A DNA stretch of 64,000 nt from Phycisphaerales bacterium. Its GTDB lineage: Bacteria > Planctomycetota > Phycisphaerae > Phycisphaerales > UBA1924. A program made the position numbers and the translations under genes. The notes beneath the pieces are model-generated. The model did not search any database, was not told where the DNA came from, and saw only the letters and a program-made list of their open reading frames with translations. Positions within the stretch are counted from its first letter, which is position 1, and each line of letters opens with the position of its first letter. Positions 8,700 to 16,945 of the stretch are shown here, in pieces. The stretch covers positions 62,001 to 126,000 of the forward strand of contig DASPKU010000019.1 of NCBI GenBank assembly GCA_035627955.1, written 5' to 3'.

Positions 8700-9791
8700 A
8701 TGACCCCCACGCGCGCTCCCCAGTCCCAGAACTCCCGCCCCCGCATCCTCACCGGCGACACTCCCACGGGCCGCCTTCACCTGGGCCACTGGGTCGGCTC
8801 CGTCGAGCGGCGCGTCGCCCTCCAGGACTCCTACGACTGCTACTTCCTGCTCGCGAACATGCACGCCTTCACGACCCGCTGGGACAAGCCGCAGGACATC
8901 CGCCAGGACACCATCGAGATCGTCAAGGACTGGCTCGCGGCCGGGATCGACCCGCAGCGCTCCACCATCGTGCTGCAGACCGAGGTCCCCGCCATCGCCG
9001 AGCTCACGTGGTTCTTCGCGATGTTGCTGAAGTTCAACGACGTGATGGGCAACCCCACGCTCAAGCACGAGCTTGAGACCAAGGGCCTGGCCGACTCCTA
9101 CTCCTTCGGCTTCCCGATGTACACCGTGGGGCAGTGCGCCGACATCCTCGCGTTCCGCCCCACGCTGATCCCCGTGGGTGAGGACCAGGAGCCGCACATC
9201 GAGCTGGCACGCAAGGCGGCGCGCAAGTTCAACCAGACCTACTGCAACGTCGGCGACCGCGTGCCCGACGAGGAGCACCACAACGCGGGCGGCGTGTTCC
9301 CGGTGCCGAAGGCCCTCATCGGCCGTATCGGCAGGCTGCCCGGCGTGGGCGACGGCACGCAGAAGATGAGCAAGTCTCTCGGCAACGCCATCTTCCTCAG
9401 CGACTCGCCCAAGGACGTGCAGAAGAAGGTCAACAAGATCACCACCGGCCGGCAGTCACCCACCGAGCCCGGCGACGTCAACAACATCCTCTTCAAGTTC
9501 GTCGACGCGTTCATCACCGACCCTGACCGCGTGGCCGAGCTCAAGCGCCGCTACGCCGCCGGAGACAACCTCGGCGACGGCCACGTGAAGCAGGAACTCG
9601 CCGAGGCGATCAACCGCCTGCTCGAGCCGATGCGCGCCCGGCGCGCGGAGTACGAGAAGCCGGGGGGCGACGAAGCCGTCATCGACATCATCCGCGCGGG
9701 AACCAAGCGAGCCAACGCCGTCGCCGAAGGAACCCTCTACATGGCCAAGCAGGCAATGAAGATTGATTTCGGCAAGCGCACGTTGTCCTGA
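8700..9791 (+). CDS. trpS: Tryptophanyl-tRNA synthetase
   Basis: 363-residue class I aminoacyl-tRNA synthetase that attaches tryptophan to its tRNA. The HIGH-type signature is RLHLGHW (25-31) inside TGDTPTGRLHLGH, and the KMSKS loop is intact at 222-226 (QKMSKSLGNAI). The motif DQEPHIELARKAARKFN is characteristic of TrpRS. Length and domain order match bacterial TrpS. The N-terminal 14 residues are a polar extension, and the ATG sits 8 nt after a TAAACT box without a Shine-Dalgarno. It is convergent with murG, with a short nonamer repeat between them. Confidence 0.96.
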   Translation: MTPTRAPQSQNSRPRILTGDTPTGRLHLGHWVGSVERRVALQDSYDCYFLLANMHAFTTRWDKPQDIRQDTIEIVKDWLAAGIDPQRSTIVLQTEVPAIAELTWFFAMLLKFNDVMGNPTLKHELETKGLADSYSFGFPMYTVGQCADILAFRPTLIPVGEDQEPHIELARKAARKFNQTYCNVGDRVPDEEHHNAGGVFPVPKALIGRIGRLPGVGDGTQKMSKSLGNAIFLSDSPKDVQKKVNKITTGRQSPTEPGDVNNILFKFVDAFITDPDRVAELKRRYAAGDNLGDGHVKQELAEAINRLLEPMRARRAEYEKPGGDEAVIDIIRAGTKRANAVAEGTLYMAKQAMKIDFGKRTLS

Positions 9792-9795
9792 TTGT

Positions 9796-9839
9796 TCCTA
9801 TCCCTCTCATAGGTCCAATGAGTCATATAGGTCCTATGC
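9796..9839. repeat. Short degenerate repeats of CCTATGAGTC / CATAGGTC type
   Basis: The trpS-murG junction consists of interleaved 9-mer-like units (TCCTATCCC, TCATAGGTC, CAATGAGTC, ATATAGGTC, CTATG). The last unit overlaps the murG stop codon (9834-9836). Related AGGACTCAT-type runs occur at 15514-15551, 29656-29690 and 46098-46140. Confidence 0.6.
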
Positions 9840-11045
9840 CTTGGCGAGCAGCATCGCCGCCACCTTCGCCGCACCATCCGCCGCCCCCAGCTTCCTCAAC
9901 CCCGCCTTCAGTTGCGCCCGCTTCCCCCCGTCCCGCAGCAGCTCCATCAGCCTCGCCCCCGCCCCTTCCACGTTCCGCGAGGGCTCAATCAAGTCATCAA
10001 CCACCACCGCCGCGCCCGCCGCCATCAGCGGCTCCGCGTTCTTCTTCTGGTGCTGGTCCTTGTGGTAGGGGTACGGCATGAACAGCGTCGGCACGCCGTT
10101 GGCCCAGGCCTCCGCCACGCTCCCCGCCCCGGCGCGGCTCACCGCCAGGTCGGCCGCGCCCCAGCACACGCCCAGCTCGCGGCTGAACTCGAACACCTTC
10201 GCCGGCACGCCCGAGTCGCGGTAGGCCGACTCGATCGCGGCAGTATCGGCCTTGCCCGTCTGGTGCACCACCTGCCACCGCCCGCGGCTCAGCTCCGCGC
10301 CGTGCGCCTTCACCAGCGCCACCATCATCTGGTTGATCGACGCCGCGCCCTGGCTCGCGCCAGTGACGAACAGCGTCGGCCGGTGCGGGTCGAGGCCCAG
10401 GCGGTGCCGGCAGTCCTCTGGTGCTTCCGGCGCCGTCGCTGCCCGCCGGACGATCGGCGGGATCCGATCCCAACCGCGCGCGATGTCGCCCTCGACTGGC
10501 GCGGTCGTCACGATCTTCGTTGCGTGCTTCGAAATCCACCGGTTCGCCAGCCCCGGCGTCGCGTCAAGGTTCAGCATCAGCACCGGCACCTTCTCTACCC
10601 GCGCGGCCTGCACCACCGGCGCGGCCACAAACCCGCCGCCCGCCACCACCCACACCCGCCCCTCTTCGCTCGCCGCGGCGCGGGCCGCCTCAATCGCCCG
10701 CCGCCCCGCACGCACCGCACCGCCCCAGCTCTTTAGGAACCGCAGCGCGGTGAGCGGGCGCGCCCCGAACGGCTTTGCCGGGATCACCTCAAAGTCGATG
10801 CGTTCATCGGCAGCCCGTTCGTCGCTCAGAATCTGCGTGTCCAGCGGCCGGTCCGAGCACAAGAACCGCACCTTGGCCCACCGGTTGCGCTCCAGCACTT
10901 CCTCGGCAATCGCCAGCGCCGGGAACAGGTGCCCGCCGGTGCCGCCGCCCGCGAACAGGATTGTCGGCGCACTCCGCTGCATGGGGTGCGAAACTCGCGC
11001 AGCAGTGGGGGGCTTGCGTGGGGGAGGAGGAGTGGGGGAGCTCAT
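9834..11045 (-). CDS. murG: UDP-N-acetylglucosamine--N-acetylmuramyl-(pentapeptide) pyrophosphoryl-undecaprenol N-acetylglucosamine transferase
   Basis: 403-residue peripheral membrane GT-B enzyme that adds GlcNAc to lipid I to form lipid II, the last cytoplasmic peptidoglycan step. The G-loop ILFAGGGTGGHLFPALAIAE lies near residue 27, the second glycine-rich loop is in FVTGASQGAASINQMM, and the UDP-GlcNAc-binding region SRAGAGSVAEAWANGVPTLF is near 310-330. The start overlaps the ftsW stop as ATGA (11042-11045), so translation is coupled to ftsW. A proline-rich tail of about 20 residues precedes the fold; an internal Met just before RSAPTILFAGG is an alternative start. With ftsW it shows that the organism makes peptidoglycan. 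Confidence 0.95.
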   Translation of the reverse strand: MSSPTPPPPRKPPTAARVSHPMQRSAPTILFAGGGTGGHLFPALAIAEEVLERNRWAKVRFLCSDRPLDTQILSDERAADERIDFEVIPAKPFGARPLTALRFLKSWGGAVRAGRRAIEAARAAASEEGRVWVVAGGGFVAAPVVQAARVEKVPVLMLNLDATPGLANRWISKHATKIVTTAPVEGDIARGWDRIPPIVRRAATAPEAPEDCRHRLGLDPHRPTLFVTGASQGAASINQMMVALVKAHGAELSRGRWQVVHQTGKADTAAIESAYRDSGVPAKVFEFSRELGVCWGAADLAVSRAGAGSVAEAWANGVPTLFMPYPYHKDQHQKKNAEPLMAAGAAVVVDDLIEPSRNVEGAGARLMELLRDGGKRAQLKAGLRKLGAADGAAKVAAMLLAKA

Positions 11046-12304
11046 GCCGCCGGGACCGCCACCTCGGGCTCGCTGGGCGTCATGCGCGCCACCGGCAGCG
11101 GGGCGGCCTCGATGATCGGCGACTCGGCACTGATCGGCACCTCCTCGAGCCCAGCCTCCACGCCCTCGTGCTGCGTCCGGTCGATCGAGATCACCAGCCC
11201 CAGCGACGCGGCCGTGAGAATCCAGCCCGTGCCGCCGTAGCTCAGCAGCGGCAGCGCGATGCCCTTCGTCGGCGCCATCCCCGTCACCACCATCAGGTTG
11301 ATCACCGCCTGCACGCCCACGGTCGCGATCACGCCCAGCACGACCAGCCGCAGCAGCGGGTTCTGCTCGCGCCGCATGACCATGAACCCTGTCCACACCA
11401 GCGTCGCGAACAGCGCCGTCACCAGCGCCGCCCCCGCGATGCCCAGCTCCTCGCAGATGATCGCGAAGATGAAGTCCGTGTGGTCCTCGGGCAGGTAGTT
11501 GAACTTCTGCAGCCCGTGCCCCAACCCCCGCCCAAAGCCCCCGCCGTTGGCGATCGCCAGCAGCGACTGGATGGTGTGGTACCCGATCCCCTTGGGGTCC
11601 TCGTACGGGTCGATGAACGCGAGTATCCGCTTCACGCGGTAGGGGCTCGTGATGATCGCCCCTGCGATCCCGATCAGCGCCACCGGCACCGCCATCATGA
11701 AGTACCGCAGGCGTGCCCCCGCGGCGAGCAGCATCAGGCACGCCACGACGCCGATCAGCACGCCCGTGCCCAGGTCCTCCAGCACGATGAACCCGGCCAC
11801 CAGCCCCACGCAGAACAGCGCCGGAACCAGCCCGCGCCAGAACTCATGGATGACCCGCACCCGCGACGCGCCGTACAGCGCGATCAGCAGCACCATCGCC
11901 CACTTCGCGACCTCGCTGGGCTGCATCGACAGTGTCTCGGTGATCTGGATCCACCGGTGCGAGCCGTTGATCTTCCGCTCCAGGGCCGGCACGTACGCCA
12001 GGGCACAGAACGCCACCAGTCCTACGCTCGCCGCCAGCACGATCGTGAACGCGCGGGGCGCCCACGCCTCCGCGTACCCGGCCAGCCGCCGCACCGGCAC
12101 GAACGCCGCGAACGCCATCGCGCCCACAGCCAGCGCCATGTACACCGTCGCCCGCGAGAACATGATCGACGACGCCGACGTCGTCACCGCCCCAGCCGCG
12201 GGGTCCCCCATCGCCTCCACGTGCATCGTCGCTGAGTTCACCATCATCACACCGATGGTGAGCAGCCCAATGACCGCCAAGGCAATGACCTGACCAGCGC
12301 GCAT
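11042..12304 (-). CDS. ftsW: SEDS-family peptidoglycan glycosyltransferase FtsW
   Basis: 420-residue polytopic membrane protein (about 10 hydrophobic segments) of the SEDS family, which polymerises lipid II at the division septum with a class B PBP. The family signatures PSEVAKWAMVL and GIALPLLSYGGTGWI are intact, as is the large loop GLGHGLQKFNYLPEDHTDFI. The C-terminal 45 residues are acidic and proline-rich and probably cytoplasmic. FtsW is preferred over RodA because murG follows with an ATGA overlap, as in division/cell-wall clusters, although ftsZ is not visible here. A GTGCCAC hairpin lies about 45 bp upstream. Confidence 0.92.
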   Translation of the reverse strand: MRAGQVIALAVIGLLTIGVMMVNSATMHVEAMGDPAAGAVTTSASSIMFSRATVYMALAVGAMAFAAFVPVRRLAGYAEAWAPRAFTIVLAASVGLVAFCALAYVPALERKINGSHRWIQITETLSMQPSEVAKWAMVLLIALYGASRVRVIHEFWRGLVPALFCVGLVAGFIVLEDLGTGVLIGVVACLMLLAAGARLRYFMMAVPVALIGIAGAIITSPYRVKRILAFIDPYEDPKGIGYHTIQSLLAIANGGGFGRGLGHGLQKFNYLPEDHTDFIFAIICEELGIAGAALVTALFATLVWTGFMVMRREQNPLLRLVVLGVIATVGVQAVINLMVVTGMAPTKGIALPLLSYGGTGWILTAASLGLVISIDRTQHEGVEAGLEEVPISAESPIIEAAPLPVARMTPSEPEVAVPAA

Positions 12305-12348
12305 CGAACGGCCTTTATCGGCCGGTCAGCGCAAAACTGTGCAATCCC

Positions 12349-12378
12349 GTGCCACCCAGATGTCCTCATCTCGGTGGT
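12349..12378. repeat. GTGCCAC hairpin element (copy 1)
   Basis: GTGCCACC begins at 12349. The stem CCACCcAGATG / CATCTCGGTGG has one mismatch and closes a TCCT loop. It lies in the gap upstream of ftsW. It belongs to an interspersed family with at least 14 copies here. Confidence 0.85.
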
Positions 12379-12487
12379 CCTCGCCGGGGGATCGATTGTC
12401 ACAAGAAAACAACGCGGCTCAGGAACCCAAACCCAGGCCCCACCGCCGCGTCGCCCGCCCTCATCCGCTCACTCCGCGTCTGCCTTC

Positions 12488-13171
12488 CTACCGCAGCGCC
12501 ACTGTCCCCGCCACCGCCCGGACACCCTCCGGCAGGAACGCCCCCGTCGTCTCCGTCAGGCACCCGTCATCGGAGCAGTGGCTCGACCCGCTCTGCACCG
12601 CCGCCGCCAGGAACTCCGCCTCGGCCGTGCTCGAGGGCAGCCGGTCCCGTGGACCTTCCATCGCGATCACAAGCACTTCCTGCGGGTTCTCGTGGCACGA
12701 GCTCTCCAGCGCGGCCCGCACCAGCTCGCTGCTGCCGATGCTCGCCAGGTCGCCCTTGAAGTCCGCCCCGTTGATCTGGATGCACGAGCACCGGTCCTCG
12801 GAGTCCTTGAACACGGCGAGCAGCACCGCACCCAAAGGAGACGACCCCTTTGCCGACGCCAGCCGCACCGCCACATCGCGCCCTTCCGAACGAGGCTCAA
12901 CCTTGACGTCGATCGGCACCGCCGCCGGACCGCTGTTGGTCGCCACCGGCCCCGGCACGCCCGAGGGCGCCGGCTTCATCCACGTAATCGCCGCAATGCC
13001 CAGGCACGCCGCGGCCGCGAGCGCCGCCACGCCGCCCAGGGCCTTGCGCACGTGCAGCTTCCGAGCCCCCGCGTCCGCCTGCGCCCACTCAAACCGGAGT
13101 GGCGCAGGCTCTTCCAGCTGCTCGACCTCCTGGGCCATCCGGATCAGTGCATTGAGGTCGCGGTCGTTCAT
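12488..13171 (-). CDS. Single-pass membrane protein, candidate anti-sigma factor
   Basis: 227 residues. A cytoplasmic N-terminal part of about 42 residues (MNDRDLNALIRMAQEVEQLE) precedes one membrane segment (about 44-66, LGGVAALAAAACLGIAAITW). The outside domain contains several cysteines (CSCIQ, SSCHEN, HCSDDGC). The gene lies directly downstream of an ECF sigma factor, in the order and with the topology typical of membrane anti-sigma factors. No ZAS-type zinc motif is visible, so the anti-sigma role comes from context only. Confidence 0.75.
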   Translation of the reverse strand: MNDRDLNALIRMAQEVEQLEEPAPLRFEWAQADAGARKLHVRKALGGVAALAAAACLGIAAITWMKPAPSGVPGPVATNSGPAAVPIDVKVEPRSEGRDVAVRLASAKGSSPLGAVLLAVFKDSEDRCSCIQINGADFKGDLASIGSSELVRAALESSCHENPQEVLVIAMEGPRDRLPSSTAEAEFLAAAVQSGSSHCSDDGCLTETTGAFLPEGVRAVAGTVALR

Positions 13172-13231
13172 CGGGGGCCACCTTCGCGAATCACTCAGCC
13201 CACCCGCCCAGCACCGGGGGCTGCCACGCAG

Positions 13232-13996
13232 TTATTCCCCGCCCGGCAACAACTGACCGGCAGATTCCGCGCGGTGACCCAGCTTTTCCAGGTACCGCCT
13301 GAGCTTGTCGTAAGCCGCTTTTTTACGGGTGTTGGCCGTGCTCGCAGCGACCCCCAGCCGGGCCGCGAGTTCTCGGTCGGTCACGCCGCTGCTGCTGGCC
13401 GTCAGAATCCACCGCTCCTCGTCGTCCAGCCCCGCCGGGTTGTCGCCGTCCTTCAGGCAGTTCCGCACGCACTGGATCAGCTCCGCCAGCTTCGTCTGGG
13501 CCGCCGGGTCTTCCGCGAGCCCGAGCCCCGCCATCCCCGGAGCCGCGGCGTCAAGGTGCGCGTTCGCCCGCCCTGTGCTCCGCATGTGCTGCAGCCACAC
13601 CCGGTACCCCACGGCGTAGATGAATGTCGAAATCGCCGCCCGCTCGGGGTCGTACTTGCCCGCCTGCAGGGCCTGCCACACGGCCACCCACGTCTTCTGG
13701 CAGAAGTCGTCGGCCAGCTCGCTCCGCCGCCCCGTCCGGTCCATGAACAGGCGGAACAGGCCCCCGCTCAGGCGGTGGTGCAGGGCGGCAAAGGCCTCCT
13801 TGTCACCCTTGGCCGCCCGCGCAGTCAACACCTGCAGCGTCTGGTCGCGCTTGGGCGACTCCGCGGGCGCGGCAACTTGGTCGGGTGGGTCGTCCGGCAT
13901 TGGGATGGAGAGGGCACTCATGCCGGCAGGGCTGATCGCAACACGCGTACCGCCCGGGTTGTTCTTGGCCGCAGGCTCCATCGCGCTCGCTCGCAT
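13232..13996 (-). CDS. ECF-type RNA polymerase sigma factor
   Basis: 254 residues. Region 2 is in GDKEAFAALHHRLSGGLFRLFMD ... LADDFCQKTWVAVWQ (about 75-115; the DxxQxxW-like segment contacts the -10 element). Region 4 is in LDDEERWILTASSSGVTDRELAARLG ... VAASTANTRKKAAYDKLRRYL (about 195-240, helix-turn-helix for -35 recognition). The first 50 residues are a proline-rich extension. Several in-frame ATGs exist; the first follows AGAGGGG, and one 15 nt later has better spacing. It is probably co-transcribed with the membrane protein downstream (60-bp gap) and so regulated by it. Regulon unknown. Confidence 0.87.
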   Translation of the reverse strand: MRASAMEPAAKNNPGGTRVAISPAGMSALSIPMPDDPPDQVAAPAESPKRDQTLQVLTARAAKGDKEAFAALHHRLSGGLFRLFMDRTGRRSELADDFCQKTWVAVWQALQAGKYDPERAAISTFIYAVGYRVWLQHMRSTGRANAHLDAAAPGMAGLGLAEDPAAQTKLAELIQCVRNCLKDGDNPAGLDDEERWILTASSSGVTDRELAARLGVAASTANTRKKAAYDKLRRYLEKLGHRAESAGQLLPGGE

Positions 13997-14005
13997 CCCC
14001 TCTGC

Positions 14006-14695
14006 TTACGGCCCGCCGGCGGCCCGCGGCGTGGGTCTTTCACCCCCACCGGACCCGGTCGGCCGCGCCTCCACCCCTGCCAGCAGCCGCTCCGCCTTGT
14101 GAACCTCGCCGGTCACGGCGTCGGTGAACTCCAGCCGCACCAGCACGCCGGGGTTCCCCCCCGCCCGCTCGATCGGGGTCTCCAGCGGCAGCCGGAAGAG
14201 GTAGTAGGTGCCCGTCACGTCCGACCGGTACGCGTTCCGCAACTGCGTCGGGGTGAACTCCCCGCCTGCAATCCGGCGCGGCTCGCCGCCATCCCGCGGC
14301 GTCACGTACGCATCGACCTTCGTCGTCCCCACCGCCTGCGTGAACCGCCCCCGCCCATCCTGCGGCAGGAACGTCACCGTTACCTCGTTCGCCGGCTGCG
14401 ACCGGTCCACCGGCGACAGCCCCGACAGCATCGAGATCTTCACCCCTGTCACCCGCGGCAGCGCATCCGTCACTTCCGCGGCGACGGGGGCCTGGTTGGC
14501 CCGCTGCGCCTCTGCCAGCTTCACCCTCAGCTCCGCGTTCTCACCCTCGAGCGCCTTGAGACGGTCCGCCTGCTCGTGCACCCGCGACCGCAGCCGGTCG
14601 TTCTCCTCGGACATGCTCCGCTCACCTCCGACGCGCACCGTCCCGCACGAGGCGAGCAGCAGGAGGGGGATGGCGGCGAGAGCAGCGCACTTCAT
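14006..14695 (-). CDS. Coiled-coil lipoprotein, hypothetical
   Basis: 229 residues. The start at 14695 is chosen because MKCAALAAIPLLLLASC is a lipoprotein signal with lipobox LASC. A coiled coil follows (SEENDRLRSRVHEQADRLKA ... ELRVKLAEAQRA, about 30-68), then a beta-rich globular domain to the C-terminus that ends in a disordered Gly/Pro tail. It is probably anchored to a membrane and projects into the periplasm. No family is recognised. It lies 10 bp before the ECF sigma gene on the same strand, so the three genes could form one unit. Confidence 0.78.
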   Translation of the reverse strand: MKCAALAAIPLLLLASCGTVRVGGERSMSEENDRLRSRVHEQADRLKALEGENAELRVKLAEAQRANQAPVAAEVTDALPRVTGVKISMLSGLSPVDRSQPANEVTVTFLPQDGRGRFTQAVGTTKVDAYVTPRDGGEPRRIAGGEFTPTQLRNAYRSDVTGTYYLFRLPLETPIERAGGNPGVLVRLEFTDAVTGEVHKAERLLAGVEARPTGSGGGERPTPRAAGGP

Positions 14696-14710
14696 TCGAG
14701 CATCCTGAAA

Positions 14711-14763
14711 GGAGAACGGAGAGCCGGGAACGGTAGGTCCCGTTGCCCGCTCTCCGTTCTCCG
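14711..14763. terminator. Long hairpin between clpP and lipoprotein gene
   Basis: GGAGAACGGAGAG (14711-14723) is the exact inverted complement of CTCTCCGTTCTCC (14751-14763), with further pairing inside (CGGGAACGG against CCGTT...CCCG). It is a 50-nt hairpin just downstream of clpP (stop 14814) and 15 bp upstream of the lipoprotein start on the same strand. There is no T-run, so it may be an mRNA-stabilising or attenuating structure instead of a classical terminator. Confidence 0.6.
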
Positions 14764-14770
14764 CTGTCTG

Positions 14771-14811
14771 ATTCCGGTTTCCGCGTTCCGGTTTCCGGTT
14801 TCCGGTTTCCA
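14771..14811. repeat. Heptanucleotide array TTCCGGT
   Basis: TTCCGGT repeats about five times with one variant unit (TTCCGCG). It ends 3 bp from the clpP stop codon at 14814-14816. The placement against a gene end resembles the octanucleotide arrays elsewhere in the window. Confidence 0.75.
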
Positions 14812-14813
14812 AG

Positions 14814-15440
14814 TTACTCCGCGTCGATGTCCTTGCTCCGCTTGTGCTCGGGCATCCGCTCCAGCACGGCGTCCACGAGCCCGTACTCGAGCATTTCCTT
14901 CTCATCCAGCCACTTGTTGCGGTCGCAGTCCCGCGCGATGCGGTCGAAGGGCTGCCCGGTCGCCTCGGCGTACAGGTTGTACAGCCGCTCGCGGATCCGC
15001 AGCATCTCGCGGGCCTCGATCTCGATGTCGCTGGCCTGGCCTTCCATGACGCCGCCCAGCAGCGGCTGGTGCATCAGGTTGCGGGCGTTGGGCAGCGTGA
15101 ACCGCTTGCCCTTGGTCCCCGCGCACGCCAGCACGCTGCCCATGCTCGCGGCCTGTCCGATGATGTACGTGCAGATGTCGCACTGCACGAACTTCATCGT
15201 GTCCAGCATTCCCAATCCCGCCGACACGCTGCCGCCCGGGCTGTTGATGTACAGGTGAATGTCCTGCTTGGGGTCCTCGTTGGCGAGGAACAGCAGCTGC
15301 GCGACTACGAGATTGGCGATTTCGTCGGTCACCGGCCCGCCCAGGAAGATGATCCGGTCCTTCAACAGGCGGGAGTAGATGTCGTACGCGCGCTCGCCGC
15401 GCTGCGACTTCTCGATCACGATCGGCACCAGGTAGGACAT
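14814..15440 (-). CDS. clpP: ATP-dependent Clp protease proteolytic subunit
   Basis: 208-residue cytosolic serine peptidase that forms the tetradecameric chamber fed by ClpX or ClpA-type unfoldases. The start at 15440 follows AAGGAACC. The triad is visible: S99 in [10 protein letters not shown]124 in ARNLMHQP, and an Asp in RDCDRN (about 171-173). [18 protein letters not shown] is also canonical. It is the second of two adjacent clpP genes. The intergenic gap of 117 bp holds AGGACTCAT-type repeats. No tig or clpX gene is next to it. Confidence 0.95.
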   Translation of the reverse strand: MSYLVPIVIEKSQRGERAYDIYSRLLKDRIIFLGGPVTDEIANLVVAQLLFLANEDPKQDIHLYINSPGGSVSAGLGMLDTMKFVQCDICTYIIGQAASMGSVLACAGTKGKRFTLPNARNLMHQPLLGGVMEGQASDIEIEAREMLRIRERLYNLYAEATGQPFDRIARDCDRNKWLDEKEMLEYGLVDAVLERMPEHKRSKDIDAE

Positions 15441-15513
15441 CTCAGGTTCCTTCGCGCTCGCGGCGCCGGGGCGCCGCGAGGTAAGACTCGTCTTCGTGAG
15501 GCTCTGAATGGTT

Positions 15514-15551
15514 CGGATAGGACTCATGGGACTCAGAGGACTGATAGGACT
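15514..15551. repeat. Nonamer-type repeat run AGGACTCAT
   Basis: The units AGGACTCAT, GGGACTCAG, AGGACTGAT and AGGACTGGG lie head to tail between the two clpP genes, ending 6 bp from the stop codon of the upstream clpP (15558). Confidence 0.7.
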
Positions 15552-15557
15552 GGGCAA

Positions 15558-16160
15558 CTACCGGGCAAAGATCGCCGGCTTCGCCTCTTTCGGGGGCTCG
15601 GTCAGCACCTCATCCGCCAGCCCGTACTTCACCGCCTCCTCGGCGCTGAAGTACTTGTCACGCTCGCTGTCGCGCTGCACCACCTCCACCGGCTGGCCGG
15701 TGTGCATCGCGATGATCCGCGTCAGCTCCGCCTTGCTCTTGATGATCTGCTCGGCCTGGATCTTGATGTCCTCGGCCTGGCCCGTGATCCCGCCGTAGGG
15801 CTGGTGGATCATCACCTTTGCGTGCGGCAGCAGGTACCGCTTGCCCTTGGCCCCCGCCGTCAGCAGCAGCGCCCCGCCCGAGTACGCCCGGCCCAGGCAG
15901 TACGTGCTCACCGGGCTGGAGAGGAACCGCATGGTGTCGTACAGCGCCAGCGTGTCGTCCACGGCCCCGCCCGGGGAGTTGATGTAGAAGTTGATCTCCT
16001 GCCCGCGCTTCTGGTTCTCCAGGTACAGCATCTGCATCATCACGCGGGCCGCGGAGGCCTGGTTGATCTCCCCGATCAGGAAGACAATCCGGTTCTCCAG
16101 CAGCAGCTCATCGATGGTCATTTCGCGGGTGCGCTGATACGACACGTTCGCGGCGGGCAT
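15558..16160 (-). CDS. Second ClpP-family peptidase subunit
   Basis: 200 residues. AGGAACG precedes the ATG. The ClpP fold is clear (INSPGGAVDDTLALYDTM, AKVMIHQPYGG). The nucleophile is S94, but its surroundings are GRAYSGGA instead of the usual GQAASMGA; H119 is present. The difference suggests a specialised subunit that may form mixed rings with the other ClpP, as in bacteria with two ClpPs. That is inference. It is the first gene of the pair. Confidence 0.9.
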   Translation of the reverse strand: MPAANVSYQRTREMTIDELLLENRIVFLIGEINQASAARVMMQMLYLENQKRGQEINFYINSPGGAVDDTLALYDTMRFLSSPVSTYCLGRAYSGGALLLTAGAKGKRYLLPHAKVMIHQPYGGITGQAEDIKIQAEQIIKSKAELTRIIAMHTGQPVEVVQRDSERDKYFSAEEAVKYGLADEVLTEPPKEAKPAIFAR

Positions 16161-16540
16161 AGGTCGTTCCTGTCGGGCTTGTGGTCAGCCCAGGTGAATC
16201 CAACACGTCTCAAACAGTCTTCCACCACCCCAGCGCCGATGGTAGTCCCACCGCCCGCTCGGTCCGCCTTCATCGGCACTCCCGGGTGGGAGGGTTAAGG
16301 CCGGCGTGAGAGACAGTGCAACTCTCATGCCGCCGTTCACCCGCGTTTCCGACCATGCAGCCCCGCCTCAGCCCGGCGACAACTGCCGAAATGGCACGTG
16401 CTTGCGCCATCCATCACGACATTCGTAAGAAGCCGCGCACCCTCACGACGCGGGGACTGAGGCGTCCTCGCCGAAGTCCCGGGTTGGCGGCGACTCGCGC
16501 CCTCACGGCCGCACGCCCACCGCGCGGTAGCCTCCCCATC
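16161..16540. other. Intergenic region without recognised gene
   Basis: 380 bp between divergent genes (clpP paralogue on minus, zinc-ribbon gene on plus). I see no tRNA, array or strong hairpin. Only the -10-like TAGCCT (16528-16533), 7 nt before the ATG at 16541, stands out. Confidence 0.5.
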
Positions 16541-16939
16541 ATGCCCGGGCGAACCCCGCCAGCCAAGCCGCTCGAATCCTGCCTCCCCGTCATCCTCGCG
16601 GTGATCTTCATCGGGGGCATGTTCATCAGCGTCCTCTATTACGCCGCGATCGAGGGCTTCCTCACCACGTTGTTGCTGGTCGCGGTGCTGATCGTGCTTC
16701 CAGGAGGGGGCGTGCTGCTTTTCGCCTGGCACACCGCCCCCCACCGCGTCGCCCGCCGCCGCCTCGCCAGCGCCGCCTGCCCCGAGTGTGGCTACGACCG
16801 CCACGCCGCCCCCGCGAACGCCCCCTGCCCCGAGTGCGGCACCACCCCCGACCTCTGCCACCACTGCGGCCACTACCGCAAGGACCTCACCCGCGCGGAC
16901 CCCTGCCCCGAATGCGGCCGCGTCCCTCCCCCGCCCTGA
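16541..16939 (+). CDS. Membrane protein with C-terminal multi-CPECG zinc ribbon
   Basis: 132 residues. The start at 16541 gives two membrane segments (about 13-35 and 38-60, VILAVIFIGGMFISVLYYAA and LLLVAVLIVLPGGGVLLFAW). Three zinc-ribbon knuckle pairs follow: CPECGYDRHA ... CPECGTTPDL ... CHHCGHYRKD ... CPECGRV. The CGYDR signature is shared by five more genes in the window. A TAGCCT box 7 nt before the ATG and no Shine-Dalgarno suggest a leaderless mRNA. The function of the family is unknown; the ribbon probably faces the cytoplasm. Confidence 0.75.
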   Translation: MPGRTPPAKPLESCLPVILAVIFIGGMFISVLYYAAIEGFLTTLLLVAVLIVLPGGGVLLFAWHTAPHRVARRRLASAACPECGYDRHAAPANAPCPECGTTPDLCHHCGHYRKDLTRADPCPECGRVPPPP

Positions 16940-16945
16940 ACCTAC

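Noticed and set aside
12339-15049. Long plus-strand frame across sigma, anti-sigma and lipoprotein genes
   Set aside because: It has a shadow-type composition and crosses three minus-strand genes with clear signals.
16200-16330. Promoter or attachment site near GGGTGGGAGGGTTAAGGCCG
   Set aside because: No repeated partner, integrase or tRNA is nearby, and no -35/-10 pair stands out.
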